Shown here: positions 8,818-17,788 of the stretch, one piece after another
Numbering within the stretch: position 1 is the stretch's first letter
Layout of the letters: every line of letters begins with the position of its first letter
Notes under the pieces: generated by a model
What the model was told of the DNA's origin: nothing
The model's database searches: none
Seen by the model: only the letters and a program-made list of their open reading frames with translations
Translations under genes and position numbers: made by a program
DNA from: Stutzerimonas kunmingensis
GTDB taxonomy: Bacteria > Pseudomonadota > Gammaproteobacteria > Pseudomonadales > Pseudomonadaceae
Length of the DNA stretch: 64,000 nt
Direction: 5' to 3'
NCBI RefSeq assembly: GCF_002929225.1
Contig: NZ_PISM01000022.1
Location: 558,001 to 622,000 of the forward strand

Positions 8818-9473
8818 TGACCCTCGAAGTGGGCGTGCGTGAGCTCGGCCAGATCGAGTACCGGACTGCCTGGCAGGCCATGCAGCACTTCACCAACACG
8901 CGCGATGCAGACAGTGGCGACGAAATCTGGCTGCTGCAGCACCCGCCCGTATTCACTCAGGGCCAGGCCGGTAAGGCCGAGCACCTGCTGTTCCCTGGCG
9001 AAATTCCGGTAGTGCAGGTGGATCGAGGTGGTCAGGTGACCTATCACGGGCCCGGCCAACTGGTTGGTTATCTGTTGCTCGATGTGCGCCGACTCGGTAT
9101 CGGTGTGCGCGAGCTGGTGAGTCGTATCGAGCAGAGCCTGATCGATCTGCTCGCCGGCTATGGCATCGAGGCGGCTGCCAAAGCGGATGCGCCGGGCGTT
9201 TACGTCAACGGTGCGAAGATCGCGTCTCTGGGCCTGCGCATTCGCAATGGCCGTTCCTTCCACGGCCTGGCGCTGAACGTGGACATGGATCTCGAACCTT
9301 TCCGGCGCATCAACCCCTGCGGTTATGCAGGGCTGCCCATGACCCAGCTGCGTGACCTGATCGGGCCGATCGACATCTCTGAAGTGGCCGATCGACTGCG
9401 TGGTCATCTGGTCCGGCAGCTCGGATACGCGCAACAGAAGACCCTCGCGGGCGGAATCGAAGCATATGAGTAG
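8817..9473 (+). CDS. lipB: Octanoyl-[ACP]:protein octanoyltransferase
   Basis: LipB moves the octanoyl group from acyl carrier protein to lipoyl domains, the first step of endogenous lipoylation. Motifs seen are the QVDRGGQVTYHGPGQLVGY core, the acceptor-loop Lys in GAKIASLGLRI, the FHGLALNV segment, and the catalytic Cys in RINPCGYAGLP. The ATG at 8817 overlaps the ybeD stop by one base; an in-frame GTG lies immediately before it at 8814. The length of about 218 residues is normal. lipA overlaps its 3-prime end by eight bases. Confidence 0.96.
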   Translation: MTLEVGVRELGQIEYRTAWQAMQHFTNTRDADSGDEIWLLQHPPVFTQGQAGKAEHLLFPGEIPVVQVDRGGQVTYHGPGQLVGYLLLDVRRLGIGVRELVSRIEQSLIDLLAGYGIEAAAKADAPGVYVNGAKIASLGLRIRNGRSFHGLALNVDMDLEPFRRINPCGYAGLPMTQLRDLIGPIDISEVADRLRGHLVRQLGYAQQKTLAGGIEAYE

Positions 9474-10443
9474 TGTAGAAACGGCAGGCAAGCGCCCGGC
9501 CAAGGTAGAGGCAGGCGTCAAACTGCGTGGTGCCGAGAAGGTTGCGCGGATTCCGGTGAAGATCATCCCCTCCGATGAGCTGCCGAAGAAGCCGGACTGG
9601 ATTCGCGTGCGCATTCCGGTTTCCCCGGAGGTCGACCAGATCAAGCAGACCCTGCGCAAGCACAAACTGCACAGCGTCTGCGAGGAAGCCTCCTGTCCCA
9701 ACCTGGGCGAGTGCTTCTCCAGCGGAACCGCGACCTTCATGATCATGGGCGACATCTGCACCCGTCGCTGCCCGTTCTGCGACGTCGGCCACGGCCGGCC
9801 GAATGCGCTGGACCCGGATGAGCCGAAGAACCTGGCCCAGGCCATCGCCGACATGCGCCTGAAGTACGTGGTCATCACCTCGGTGGATCGCGACGATCTG
9901 CGCGACGGTGGCGCCCAGCACTTTGCCGATTGCCTGCGCGAGATTCGCAAGCTGTCGCCGTCGATCCAGCTGGAAACCTTGGTGCCCGACTACCGTGGGC
10001 GCATGGATATCGCTTTGGATATCACTGCCAGCGAGCCGCCGGATGTGTTCAACCACAATCTGGAGACCGTACCGCGGCTATACAAGTCGTCGCGGCCGGG
10101 CTCGGATTTCGAGTGGTCACTGGATCTTCTGGAGAAGTTCAAGCAGCGCGTGCCGGGCGTGCCGACCAAGTCGGGACTGATGCTCGGCCTCGGCGAGACC
10201 GACGAGGAGGTCATCGAGGTCATGCACCGCATGCGCGAGCACGATATCGACATGCTGACCCTGGGTCAGTACCTGCAGCCTTCGCGTAACCACCTCCCGG
10301 TGCAGCGCTTCGTTCATCCCGACACCTTCGCCTGGTTTGCCGAAGAGGGGATGAAGATGGGCTTCAAGAACATCGCCTCAGGCCCGCTGGTGCGCTCGTC
10401 GTACCATGCCGATCAGCAGGCGCACGGAGCCAAAAAAGACTGA
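9466..10443 (+). CDS. lipA: Lipoyl synthase (radical SAM)
   Basis: LipA inserts two sulfurs into the octanoyl chain on lipoyl domains. It shows both iron-sulfur cluster motifs: the auxiliary cluster CEEASCPNLGEC and the radical-SAM cluster CTRRCPFC, plus the C-terminal serine ligand in LVRSSYHAD. I place the start at ATG 9466 (MSSVETAGKRP), eight bases inside lipB, because the frame upstream of it runs deep into lipB. The resulting 325 residues fit the family. A strong intrinsic terminator follows 28 bases after the stop. Confidence 0.96.
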   Translation: MSSVETAGKRPAKVEAGVKLRGAEKVARIPVKIIPSDELPKKPDWIRVRIPVSPEVDQIKQTLRKHKLHSVCEEASCPNLGECFSSGTATFMIMGDICTRRCPFCDVGHGRPNALDPDEPKNLAQAIADMRLKYVVITSVDRDDLRDGGAQHFADCLREIRKLSPSIQLETLVPDYRGRMDIALDITASEPPDVFNHNLETVPRLYKSSRPGSDFEWSLDLLEKFKQRVPGVPTKSGLMLGLGETDEEVIEVMHRMREHDIDMLTLGQYLQPSRNHLPVQRFVHPDTFAWFAEEGMKMGFKNIASGPLVRSSYHADQQAHGAKKD

Positions 10444-10471
10444 AACCGTAAAGTTGTTGCGGCTCTTGAAG

Positions 10472-10513
10472 ACCGCGTAGACAGTCCAGGCTGTCTGCGC
10501 GGTTTTTTCTTTT
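10472..10513 (+). terminator. Intrinsic terminator after lipA
   Basis: ACCGCGTAGACAG pairs with CTGTCTGCGCGGT (one G-T wobble) around the loop TCCAGG, followed by a T-rich tract TTTTTTCTTTT. It ends the ybeD-lipB-lipA unit. Confidence 0.9.
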
Positions 10514-10655
10514 CCGTCCACCATGCGCCTTGCGAAAGCGCATGGCGCGGGAACTGCCAGACGGTTGGCAAGAAAATTGCGGCATTACGCCGCATTAGAC
10601 TTTGGTCTATAGTGACGTTCGTTTACACCATGAGGCCAACCGAGGGCCACTGCAG

Positions 10656-11000
10656 ATGAACGAACCCCAATTGAAGGACTTGCTTGACGATCTGGATGCC
10701 GCGAAGGTCGAGTGCGACGCGATGAGCCGCTTGGTGGTGACGCGGCTGGCCAAGCAGCACATTCCATACCGAGCGATGTTGGGGCAGGTCGAACTGGACG
10801 GTAAGGTGGTTTCACCGCACTTCTGGGTCGAGACCGACGGCTGCGTGATCGACTACCGCGCACGCCAGCGCCTTGGTGGTGATCAGCGCGTGCCACATGG
10901 CGTGGTCGCGCGCGAGGCAGTGAAGGCCCACTATCAAGGCCAGCAGGTAATCATCGACCCGCTGCCGGACTACCTCTACGAAGTAGCCATCAAACACTGA
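10656..11000 (+). CDS. Conserved hypothetical protein
   Basis: A 114-residue soluble protein I do not recognise by function. The start is set at ATG 10656 (MNEPQLKDLL), ten bases after the purine stretch CGAGGG; a TTG-initiated extension to 10602 is less likely. The N-terminal third is an acidic helix. The middle part reads PHFWVETDGCVIDYRARQRL, followed by a VPHGVV segment and a C-terminal DPLPDYLYEVAIKH. A Cys and several Trp/Tyr/His residues give a fold reminiscent of NlpC/transglutaminase-like proteins, but this is a guess. It is isolated between two terminators, so it is probably a single-gene unit. Confidence 0.75.
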   Translation: MNEPQLKDLLDDLDAAKVECDAMSRLVVTRLAKQHIPYRAMLGQVELDGKVVSPHFWVETDGCVIDYRARQRLGGDQRVPHGVVAREAVKAHYQGQQVIIDPLPDYLYEVAIKH

Positions 11001-11016
11001 CCTTGTTGCAGGGATA

Positions 11017-11048
11017 AAAAAAAGCCCCGGCTGTCTGCCGGGGCTTTT
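11017..11048. terminator. Bidirectional intrinsic terminator
   Basis: A perfect 12-bp stem, AAAAGCCCCGGC against GCCGGGGCTTTT with loop TGTCT, flanked by an A-run on the left and a T-run on the right. It lies between two convergent genes (the + strand hypothetical and the - strand sltB3) and can serve both. Confidence 0.92.
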
Positions 11049-11073
11049 GTGTTTGGCGCCAAGCCCACCGCGA

Positions 11074-12369
11074 TCAGTTGTGGGCGCGCAGTCGCCCGAG
11101 CAGCTCCTGAGTGGGATGGCCATCGGCCGGCCAACCCAGGCGTTGCTGGAAGCCGCGGATAGCCTTGCGGGTATTGGCGCCGATGATGCCGTCCGGGGTG
11201 CCCGGGTCGAAGCCCTGAGCGACGAGACGTTCCTGCAGTTCAAGGCGCTCGGAGCGGCTGAGTGGCTGTTCGCCGCGTGGCCAGCTGCCCGCGACCTCGC
11301 CCTTGCCCTGGAAATTCTCTGCCAGCAGGCCGATCGCCAGGGCATATGCCGAGGAGTTGTTGTAGCGCAGGATGGCGCGGAAATTGTCCATGATGAGGAA
11401 TGCCGGGCCACGATGGCCGGCAGGCAGCAGCAGGCTGGCGCTGGCTTCTTCCTGGTCGCCGGGCAGGTTGCGCAGGCCGAGGCGGCGCCATTCGGCCAGC
11501 GGCTTGCGAATCTCGGTGTCGGCCAAGGCGTAGTCGAACCCTTCGGGTAGCTCTACCTCGAAGCCCCAGGCCTTACCCTGTTTCCAGCCGGATGCCTGAA
11601 GGTAATGCGCGGCGGAGGCAAGGGCATCGGCCGAGCTATTCCAGATATCGCGCTTGCCGTCGCCATCGAAATCCACGGCATGGGTGTTGTAAGTGGTCGG
11701 AATGAACTGCGTCTGCCCCATGGCGCCAGCCCAGGAGCCGCGCATGCGCTGTGGCTCGACGTCGCCGTGCTGGAGGATTTCCAGCGCTGCAATCAGCTGA
11801 CTCTTGGCGAATGCCGGACGGCGACCCTCGTGGGCGAGGGTCGCAAGGGAACGAATCACCGACTTGTCGCCCATGATCTGGCCGAAGCTGCTTTCCAGTC
11901 CCCAGACGGCAACCAAGGTTTCGCGATCGACGCCGTAGCGGGCCTCGATCTGATCCAGTGTGGTGGCGTGCTCGCTAAGCAAGCGGCGGCCGCTGCGCAC
12001 GCGCTGTGGCGAAATGGCGCCTTCCAGGTACTGCCAGACGGGCCGGGTGAACTCGGGCTGGCTACGGTCCGCCTCAATCACCGCTGGATCGGGCTGGACG
12101 CCGGCGAAGGCCTGGTCGAAGGTTGCGGCGGAGATACCGGCCGCAAGGGCTTCAGCGCGGAACTGCTCGCGCCACTGGCTGAAGCTCAGGTGAGTGGCTT
12201 CCGAACGGACATCGGCGATGGTGGCGTCGCTAGGCTGGCTGGCGGCGGGGACGTTGCTGACCAGAGTGGACTGCGCGAGGGGTTCGGCTGCACAGGCAAC
12301 GACCAGGCTCATCGCCGAAGCGGCAACCAGGGTACGTAGCAGCAGAACGGGAACGAAGGTGTGATACAT
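11074..12369 (-). CDS. sltB3: Lytic murein transglycosylase with PG-binding domain, SltB3 type
   Basis: A second GH103 transglycosylase, a paralogue of the one at 5.2 kb. The catalytic Glu is in VAVWGLESSFGQIMG; GSWAGAMGQTQFIPTTY and FDGDGKRDIW match the MltB core. Unlike SltB1 it carries a C-terminal PG_binding_1 domain (last about 65 residues, GTPDGIIGANTRKAIRGFQ). The start is taken at MYHTFVPV (12369), because this gives a signal peptide ending in the lipobox VVAC, predicting a lipoprotein; a longer frame would extend to 12411. Its position next to arfA and holA matches P. aeruginosa sltB3. Confidence 0.92.
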   Translation of the reverse strand: MYHTFVPVLLLRTLVAASAMSLVVACAAEPLAQSTLVSNVPAASQPSDATIADVRSEATHLSFSQWREQFRAEALAAGISAATFDQAFAGVQPDPAVIEADRSQPEFTRPVWQYLEGAISPQRVRSGRRLLSEHATTLDQIEARYGVDRETLVAVWGLESSFGQIMGDKSVIRSLATLAHEGRRPAFAKSQLIAALEILQHGDVEPQRMRGSWAGAMGQTQFIPTTYNTHAVDFDGDGKRDIWNSSADALASAAHYLQASGWKQGKAWGFEVELPEGFDYALADTEIRKPLAEWRRLGLRNLPGDQEEASASLLLPAGHRGPAFLIMDNFRAILRYNNSSAYALAIGLLAENFQGKGEVAGSWPRGEQPLSRSERLELQERLVAQGFDPGTPDGIIGANTRKAIRGFQQRLGWPADGHPTQELLGRLRAHN

Positions 12370-12431
12370 GCACCGCTCTCGAAACGTGTCGTCGGCCGCA
12401 GACATTATCACGCTTTGGCGGTGTTGGGTTT

Positions 12432-12590
12432 TCAGGCTGCCAGAAGGACCGAAGCCTCCCAGTTGGTGGACTGGGAGGCTTCGCGGCGGTAGCTGCCTTT
12501 GCCTTTTTTCGGCGTTTCCTGGCGGAGGCGGAACAGGGGGTGCGCAACCAGGTGCTTGGCCTTGTTCGGCCGTTTCTTGCGTGTGCTCAT
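12432..12590 (-). CDS. arfA: Alternative ribosome-rescue factor ArfA
   Basis: A 52-residue basic protein with the ArfA signature HPLFRLRQ, KKGKGSY and NWEAS. ArfA enters the empty A site of ribosomes stalled on non-stop mRNA and recruits RF2, acting as back-up to tmRNA. The start is ATG 12590, preceded by GAGGAAA; a longer in-frame extension upstream is not conserved-looking. A perfect 14-bp inverted repeat lies inside the frame at codons 36-47. This is the arrangement known in E. coli, where hairpin-dependent cleavage makes arfA mRNA itself non-stop. It is shorter than the E. coli protein (72 residues). Confidence 0.9.
   Translation of the reverse strand: MSTRKKRPNKAKHLVAHPLFRLRQETPKKGKGSYRREASQSTNWEASVLLAA
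12450..12483 (-). promoter_or_regulatory. RNase III-type hairpin inside arfA
   Basis: CGAAGCCTCCCAGT and ACTGGGAGGCTTCG form a perfect 14-bp stem around a six-base loop, entirely within the arfA coding region, ending about 15 bases before its stop codon. No T-run follows, so processing by RNase III rather than termination is the likelier mode. It would yield truncated arfA mRNA that becomes a tmRNA substrate, making ArfA accumulate only when tmRNA fails. Confidence 0.8.
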
Positions 12591-12694
12591 TTCGATTTCC
12601 TCAAATGGCCCGCTATCGGGCGAGGGAATCATAGGCCTTGTACAAAAAATGTCCAGTGCGCTGCGGCGTGAACTCGCTCTCCGCGATTCGCTCG

Positions 12695-13723
12695 TCAGGT
12701 ACCGATCCGGCGGCCACTCAGTTGCAGGCAAATGTCCGCCAGACCGATCCAGGGATCCCCGGCGGCCTGGCCCTTGATCTGCTCGTCGATGTGTTGCGCG
12801 TCTCTCAGCAACTGGTTCCAGCCGGCCGCGTTATGCCTTTGCAGTGCTTTGGAAACCAGCGGGCGACGCTTATCCCAGACCGGCGGGCGGGCCTGGCTGA
12901 AGGCACGCTCAAGCGGAGTGCCCTGGGCATATTGCTGCGCAATATTGGCCAGCAGGCGCAGTTCGCGGGCCAGCGCCCAGAGGATCACCGGTGCCTCGAC
13001 GCCTTCACCGCGCAGGCCCTCCAGCATGTGCAGCGCATGGGCCGCCTGGCCGTGCAGGGCTGCGTCGATCAGGCCGAATACATCGTAACGGGCGCTATCA
13101 GCCACCGCGGCCTGGACGGTTTCCGCGGTGACCTGTCCGGCTTCGGCCAGCAGCTTGAGCTTTTCGATTTCCTGCGCTGCGGCCAACAGGTTGCCTTCGA
13201 CTCGGGCGCTGATCAGTTCGACGGCTTCCTGGTCCGCGGACAGGCCCGCCTGGGCCAGCCGCTGACGTATCCACTGCGGCAGCTGCGCGGCATCCACTGG
13301 CCAGATCTGCAGGAACTGCACGTCCTTGCCATCGATCAGCGCCTTGGCCCATTTGGTCTTCTGGGTGCTGCCGTCGAGCTTGGGCAGACTGACCAGCAGC
13401 ACGGTGTCCTCGGCGGGGCGTGCGAGATATTCCAGCAGCGCCGCGGCACCCTTGTCACCGGGCTTGCCGTTGGGGATGCGCAGTTCGAGCAGGCGCTTCT
13501 CGGCGAACAGCGAAAGACTCGCACCGGCTTCGATCAACTGGCTCCAGTCGAAGCCGGTCTCCACGTGAAAGACCTGACGCTCACTGAAGCCCTGCGCTCG
13601 GGTCGCTGCGCGGATCGCATCGCAGGCTTCCTGGCACAGCAGGTGCTCGTCGCCACAGACGACGTACACGGGCGCCAGCGGGCCTTGCAGGTGTTTGCCG
13701 AGCTGAGCGGGAGAAAGCTTCAT
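12695..13723 (-). CDS. holA: DNA polymerase III delta subunit
   Basis: HolA (delta) opens the beta sliding clamp as part of the clamp loader. The 342-residue protein has the N-terminal MKLSPAQLGKHLQG and PVYVVCGDEHLL segment typical of delta, a degenerate AAA+ fold with no Walker A motif, and a C-terminal helical collar domain (LARELRLLANIAQQYAQG). It follows lptE, with 36 bases between the lptE stop and the holA ATG, in the order leuS-lptE-holA that is standard in gammaproteobacteria. Confidence 0.95.
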   Translation of the reverse strand: MKLSPAQLGKHLQGPLAPVYVVCGDEHLLCQEACDAIRAATRAQGFSERQVFHVETGFDWSQLIEAGASLSLFAEKRLLELRIPNGKPGDKGAAALLEYLARPAEDTVLLVSLPKLDGSTQKTKWAKALIDGKDVQFLQIWPVDAAQLPQWIRQRLAQAGLSADQEAVELISARVEGNLLAAAQEIEKLKLLAEAGQVTAETVQAAVADSARYDVFGLIDAALHGQAAHALHMLEGLRGEGVEAPVILWALARELRLLANIAQQYAQGTPLERAFSQARPPVWDKRRPLVSKALQRHNAAGWNQLLRDAQHIDEQIKGQAAGDPWIGLADICLQLSGRRIGT

Positions 13724-13759
13724 GGTACGAAGACGGGGGCCTTGAGGCCCCGTTACCTG

Positions 13760-14365
13760 TTACTGGATGGGCAGCTGGATGGGCGACTGTTGCGGCTGCG
13801 CGTCCTGGGCATGACGGGCAGCTTCCATGGCTTCAGCCTCGGCGCGGGCCTTGGCTTCGGCTTCCTGTTGCAGGCGGTCGAGCTGCGCCGGGGTGATGCG
13901 CTGGATACGCAGGGTCAGCTGCTGCAGCAGCTCGCGGCGCATTTCCTGGCGCAGCTGATCACCTTCCTGGGACGAGCCGATCAGGTTGTTGCTGTCGTGC
14001 ACGTAGACCTTCTGCACTTCGATGCTGTCCTCGAGCAGCAGCATGTTCTGCGGGCCGCGGAATTCGTAATCGAGGGTGCTGGTCAGCTCATACTCGGCGC
14101 TGCGTGCCGAGCTGGTGTAGCTGGCGGTGCGCTGGCGGGTCTGCTCGCGGGCAAGGTTCAGGCTGTACTTGGCGCCCGGGTAAACCCGCACGCCATTGCT
14201 CTTGAGTAGGTCTTCGAGCTGTTGCACCGTTTCGCCGTAGCTGTTGCGCGCCTGCAGGTCGATCTCCTTGAGACCGAACTCCACGTCACCGGTGCCGCGC
14301 AGCTGGAAGCCACAAGCGCTCAGCAGCAGTGTCAGGCCCAGCACCACCAGATTCCGTTTGTTCAT
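13760..14365 (-). CDS. lptE: LPS-assembly lipoprotein LptE
   Basis: LptE plugs the LptD barrel and helps insert lipopolysaccharide into the outer membrane. The 201-residue protein starts at ATG 14365 (MNKRNLVVLG) and has a lipoprotein signal ending LLLSACGFQLRG, where the Cys is about residue 18; CGFQLRG is the family hallmark. The C-terminus has an Ala/Glu/Gln-rich helix and a Pro/Gln tail, a common pseudomonad extension. It lies 43 bases downstream of leuS and directly ahead of holA. Confidence 0.95.
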   Translation of the reverse strand: MNKRNLVVLGLTLLLSACGFQLRGTGDVEFGLKEIDLQARNSYGETVQQLEDLLKSNGVRVYPGAKYSLNLAREQTRQRTASYTSSARSAEYELTSTLDYEFRGPQNMLLLEDSIEVQKVYVHDSNNLIGSSQEGDQLRQEMRRELLQQLTLRIQRITPAQLDRLQQEAEAKARAEAEAMEAARHAQDAQPQQSPIQLPIQ

Positions 14366-14408
14366 CTTGTTATCCCCTTGCAGGCCCGGCGCGGACGCCG
14401 GGGCCGAA

Positions 14409-17015
14409 TCAGTTAGCGACGATGTTGACCAGCTTGCCCGGTACCACAATGACCTTGCGGATCGTCAGGCCCTCGGTGAAACGCAGCACGTTTTCATTGC
14501 CACGGGCCGCGGCCTCGACTTCCTCGCGGGTGGCCGCAGCCGGCACTTCGATCTGCCCGCGCAGCTTGCCGTTGACCTGTACCACCAGCGTCAGGCTGTC
14601 CTGCACCAGGGCCGACTCGTCGACCTTCGGCCATTGCGCGTCAATGATCGCGCCCTGTTTGCCGAGTCGCTGCCAGAGTTCGTGAGAGATGTGCGGTGTG
14701 ATCGGTGCGAGCAGCAGGGCGACCGTTTCCAGGCCCTCCTGCAACAGCGCGCGATCCTGCTCGCTGGCGGTCGCGGCTTTCTCCAGCACGTTCATCAGCG
14801 TCATCACCTGGGCGATGGCGGTGTTGAATTTGTGATGCTGGCCGACATCGACGCTGGCCTGCTTGATGGCGAGATGGATCGCGCGGCGTACGGCCTTCTG
14901 CTCGTCGCTCAGGCTGGCGGTGTCCAGCGTGCCTGCGACGCCAGCGCTGACATGTGCATGAGCCAGACGCCAGACGCGGCGCAGGAAGCGGCTGGCGCCC
15001 TCGACGCCGGAGTCGGACCACTCCAGACTCATGTCCGGCGGCGAGGCGAACATCATGAACAGGCGGCAGGTATCTGCGCCGTATGCATCGATCATGGCCT
15101 GCGGGTCGACGCCGTTGTTCTTCGACTTGGACATCTTCTCGGTGCCGCCGATTTCCACCGGCAGACCATCGCTGGCCAGCTTCGCGCCGATGATCTTGGC
15201 CTTGGCGTCACGCTCGACGATCACGTCGGCCGGGTTGAACCAGTCCTTGCCGCCGTTTTCCAGGGTGCGGTAGTAGGTGTCGGCGACCACCATGCCCTGC
15301 GTCAGCAGGTTCTTGAACGGCTCGTTGGAGCTGACCAGGCCTTCGTCACGCATCAGCTTGTGGAAGAAGCGCGCGTAGAGCAGGTGCAGGATGGCGTGCT
15401 CGATGCCGCCGATATACTGATCCACCGGCAGCCAGTGGTTGGCCGCGGCCGGATCGACCATGCCCTGTTCGTAGTTCGGGCTGGCGTAGCGGGCGAAATA
15501 CCAGGACGACTCGACGAAGGTGTCCATGGTGTCGGTTTCACGCTTGGCCGGCGCACCGCACTTCGGGCAGCTGCATTCGTAGAACTCCGGCATGCGCGCC
15601 AGCGGGCTGCCGGCGCCGTCCGGTACCACGTCTTCCGGCAGCACGACCGGCAGCTGGTCTTCGGGGACCGCGACGTCGCCGCAGCTGTCGCAGTGGATGA
15701 TCGGGATCGGGCAGCCCCAGTAGCGCTGACGGCTGATGCCCCAGTCGCGCAGGCGGAATTGGGTGCGTGCCTGGCCGAGGCCTTTCTTCTGCAGCGCCAC
15801 TTCGATGGCATCGAACGCGCCGTCGAAGTCGAGGCCGTCGAAGATGTCTGAATTGATCAGCTCGCCGTGTTCGCCGTAGGCGTCCTGCCAGGGTGCCGGG
15901 GTCTGGTCGCCGGCGCTGGTGCGTACCACCGGCTTGATCAGCAAGTCGTACTTACTGGCGAACTCGAAGTCGCGCTCGTCGTGCGCCGGGACGGCCATGA
16001 CCGCACCTTCGCCGTAGTTCATCAGCACGTAGTTGGCGACCCACACCGGCAGCAACTCGCCAGTCAGCGGATGCTGCACGCGCAGTGAAGTGGCGAGGCC
16101 CTTCTTCTCCTGGGTGGCGATGTCGGCTTCGGCGACGCCGCCACGCTTGCATTCATCGATGAAGGCCTGCAGCTCGGGATTGTTCTGCGCGGCGAGCGTG
16201 GCCAGCGGGTGCTCGGCGGCCACCGCGACGTAAGTTGCACCCATCAGCGTATCGGGACGGGTGGTGAAGACCTTCATCACGCCTTCGCTGCCGATGCTGG
16301 CCACGTCGTAGGGGAAGCTGATCTCCATGCCGCGCGACTTGCCGATCCAGTTGCGCTGCATGGTCTTGACCTGTTCCGGCCAGCCATCCAGCTCGTCCAG
16401 ACTCTCCAGCAGCTCATCCGCGTAGGCGGTGATCTTGAAGTAGTACATCGGGATTTCGCGCTTCTCGATCAACGCGCCGGAACGCCAGCCACGGCCGTCG
16501 ATGACCTGCTCGTTGGCCAGTACGGTCTGGTCGACCGGGTCCCAGTTGACGGTGCCGTTCTTGCGGTAGATCACGCCCTTTTCGTACAGGCGGGTAAACA
16601 GCCACTGCTCCCAGCGGTAGTAGTCCGGCTTGCAGGTGGTGACTTCACGCGTCCAGTCGACCGCCAGGCCGAGGCTTTTCAGCTGGGCCTTCATGTAGGC
16701 GATGTTTTCGTAGGTCCACTTCGCCGGTGCCACCTGATTCTTCATCGCGGCGTTTTCCGCCGGCATGCCGAACGCGTCCCAGCCCATGGGTTGCAGGACA
16801 TTCTTGCCCTGCATGCGCTGATAGCGCGCGATCACGTCGCCGATGGTGTAGTTGCGCACGTGACCCATGTGCAGCTTGCCGCTGGGGTAGGGGAACATCG
16901 ACAGGCAATAGAAGGTGTCCTTGCCTGGCTGTTCGCTCACTTCAAAGGATTTCTGCGCGTCCCAATGGGATTGCGCGGCGGCTTCGATTTCGCGGGGCTG
17001 ATACTGTTCGTGCAT
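14409..17015 (-). CDS. leuS: Leucyl-tRNA synthetase
   Basis: LeuS charges tRNA-Leu and edits misactivated amino acids. The 868-residue product begins at ATG 17015 (MHEQYQPREIEA); the open frame upstream to 17129 is not LeuS-like. Class I motifs are present: the HIGH equivalent in SGKLHMGHVRNY near residue 50, the KMSKS loop in GGTEKMSKSKNNG near residue 630, and the CP1 editing domain with the TRPDTLMGATY threonine-rich segment. Zn-ligand-like cysteines occur in CSCPKCGAP. It leads the leuS-lptE-holA operon. Confidence 0.97.
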   Translation of the reverse strand: MHEQYQPREIEAAAQSHWDAQKSFEVSEQPGKDTFYCLSMFPYPSGKLHMGHVRNYTIGDVIARYQRMQGKNVLQPMGWDAFGMPAENAAMKNQVAPAKWTYENIAYMKAQLKSLGLAVDWTREVTTCKPDYYRWEQWLFTRLYEKGVIYRKNGTVNWDPVDQTVLANEQVIDGRGWRSGALIEKREIPMYYFKITAYADELLESLDELDGWPEQVKTMQRNWIGKSRGMEISFPYDVASIGSEGVMKVFTTRPDTLMGATYVAVAAEHPLATLAAQNNPELQAFIDECKRGGVAEADIATQEKKGLATSLRVQHPLTGELLPVWVANYVLMNYGEGAVMAVPAHDERDFEFASKYDLLIKPVVRTSAGDQTPAPWQDAYGEHGELINSDIFDGLDFDGAFDAIEVALQKKGLGQARTQFRLRDWGISRQRYWGCPIPIIHCDSCGDVAVPEDQLPVVLPEDVVPDGAGSPLARMPEFYECSCPKCGAPAKRETDTMDTFVESSWYFARYASPNYEQGMVDPAAANHWLPVDQYIGGIEHAILHLLYARFFHKLMRDEGLVSSNEPFKNLLTQGMVVADTYYRTLENGGKDWFNPADVIVERDAKAKIIGAKLASDGLPVEIGGTEKMSKSKNNGVDPQAMIDAYGADTCRLFMMFASPPDMSLEWSDSGVEGASRFLRRVWRLAHAHVSAGVAGTLDTASLSDEQKAVRRAIHLAIKQASVDVGQHHKFNTAIAQVMTLMNVLEKAATASEQDRALLQEGLETVALLLAPITPHISHELWQRLGKQGAIIDAQWPKVDESALVQDSLTLVVQVNGKLRGQIEVPAAATREEVEAAARGNENVLRFTEGLTIRKVIVVPGKLVNIVAN

Positions 17016-17275
17016 GGCTACTGGCGTTGGGATGGGGGCTGGCTCTCCGCGAATGCGTTGTCGCGGGCACGTTGGCAGGTCCGGCGGACCTGGCGCTAAC
17101 GCGACCCGGCGGGCTGCGGGCGGAGGCATGGAAGCGCCGTAGCATACATGACCCCCCGCGGCCTAGGGAAACCCCATTTGCCGCTGCTCCAGAGCTCCGT
17201 CCGTCGTGCGCGGCTTGAGCGCGTCAGGCTGAGCTACGCTTGATCCAGGGGCGGGACGAATGTGAGGTGAGGTTG

Positions 17276-17728
17276 ATGGACCGAGAGCCACGATCTGAGG
17301 ACAGTAGTCTTTATGCAAGGGTGTTGCAGCGACTGAGCTCGGCCCTGCAGGAGGCCGAACGTGCCACGTCCGCTGATGCGGACGGTGCTGGCGAGCTGGA
17401 AGTACGCGGTTTGACGCCGGCGGAATTCGAGCTGATCCGTGCGTATCTGCAGCGTGATTCCCAATGGCTCTCGGGCTGGCATGCCGCGGCGGAGGAGCAG
17501 GCTCACCTGTCGCGCCAGGCACTGCGTCCGGCTGTGCGCAGCGGTAGTCGACAACGGCACGGCGCGCATGGCCGCCACGCGCCGCTGGCTTTGCAACAGA
17601 CGCTGAGTTGCGCGCTGTGCAACGCCGAAGTGAGTTGGCCGGAAGGCGCCGGCCCCGCAGCCTGTCACGTCTGCGGGTCACAGCTGCTGCGCGCCAGGCA
17701 GCGTCTGCACACCTATCCGCGGCATTGA
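17276..17728 (+). CDS. YbeL-like zinc-ribbon protein (DUF1451)
   Basis: A 150-residue cytosolic protein transcribed divergently from leuS, the same arrangement as E. coli ybeL. The N-terminal half is helical and charged; the C-terminal half has a basic Arg/His linker and two CxxC knuckles, CALC and CHVC, about 23 residues apart, which should bind one zinc. The start is ATG 17276 (MDREPRSEDS), preceded by GAGGTGAGG. The function of the family is unknown. Confidence 0.85.
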   Translation: MDREPRSEDSSLYARVLQRLSSALQEAERATSADADGAGELEVRGLTPAEFELIRAYLQRDSQWLSGWHAAAEEQAHLSRQALRPAVRSGSRQRHGAHGRHAPLALQQTLSCALCNAEVSWPEGAGPAACHVCGSQLLRARQRLHTYPRH

Positions 17729-17788
17729 GCAGTGGCCGACAAATCCGCCGGCTGCGGCTAGAGTGTCTGCCTTTGCCGCGGAGGTCGG

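Noticed and set aside
12638..14209. A 523-codon + strand frame opposite holA and lptE
   Set aside because: It mirrors two well-supported genes, has low-complexity Gln/Leu/Arg-rich composition and no family resemblance. Such frames are common opposite genes with high third-position GC.
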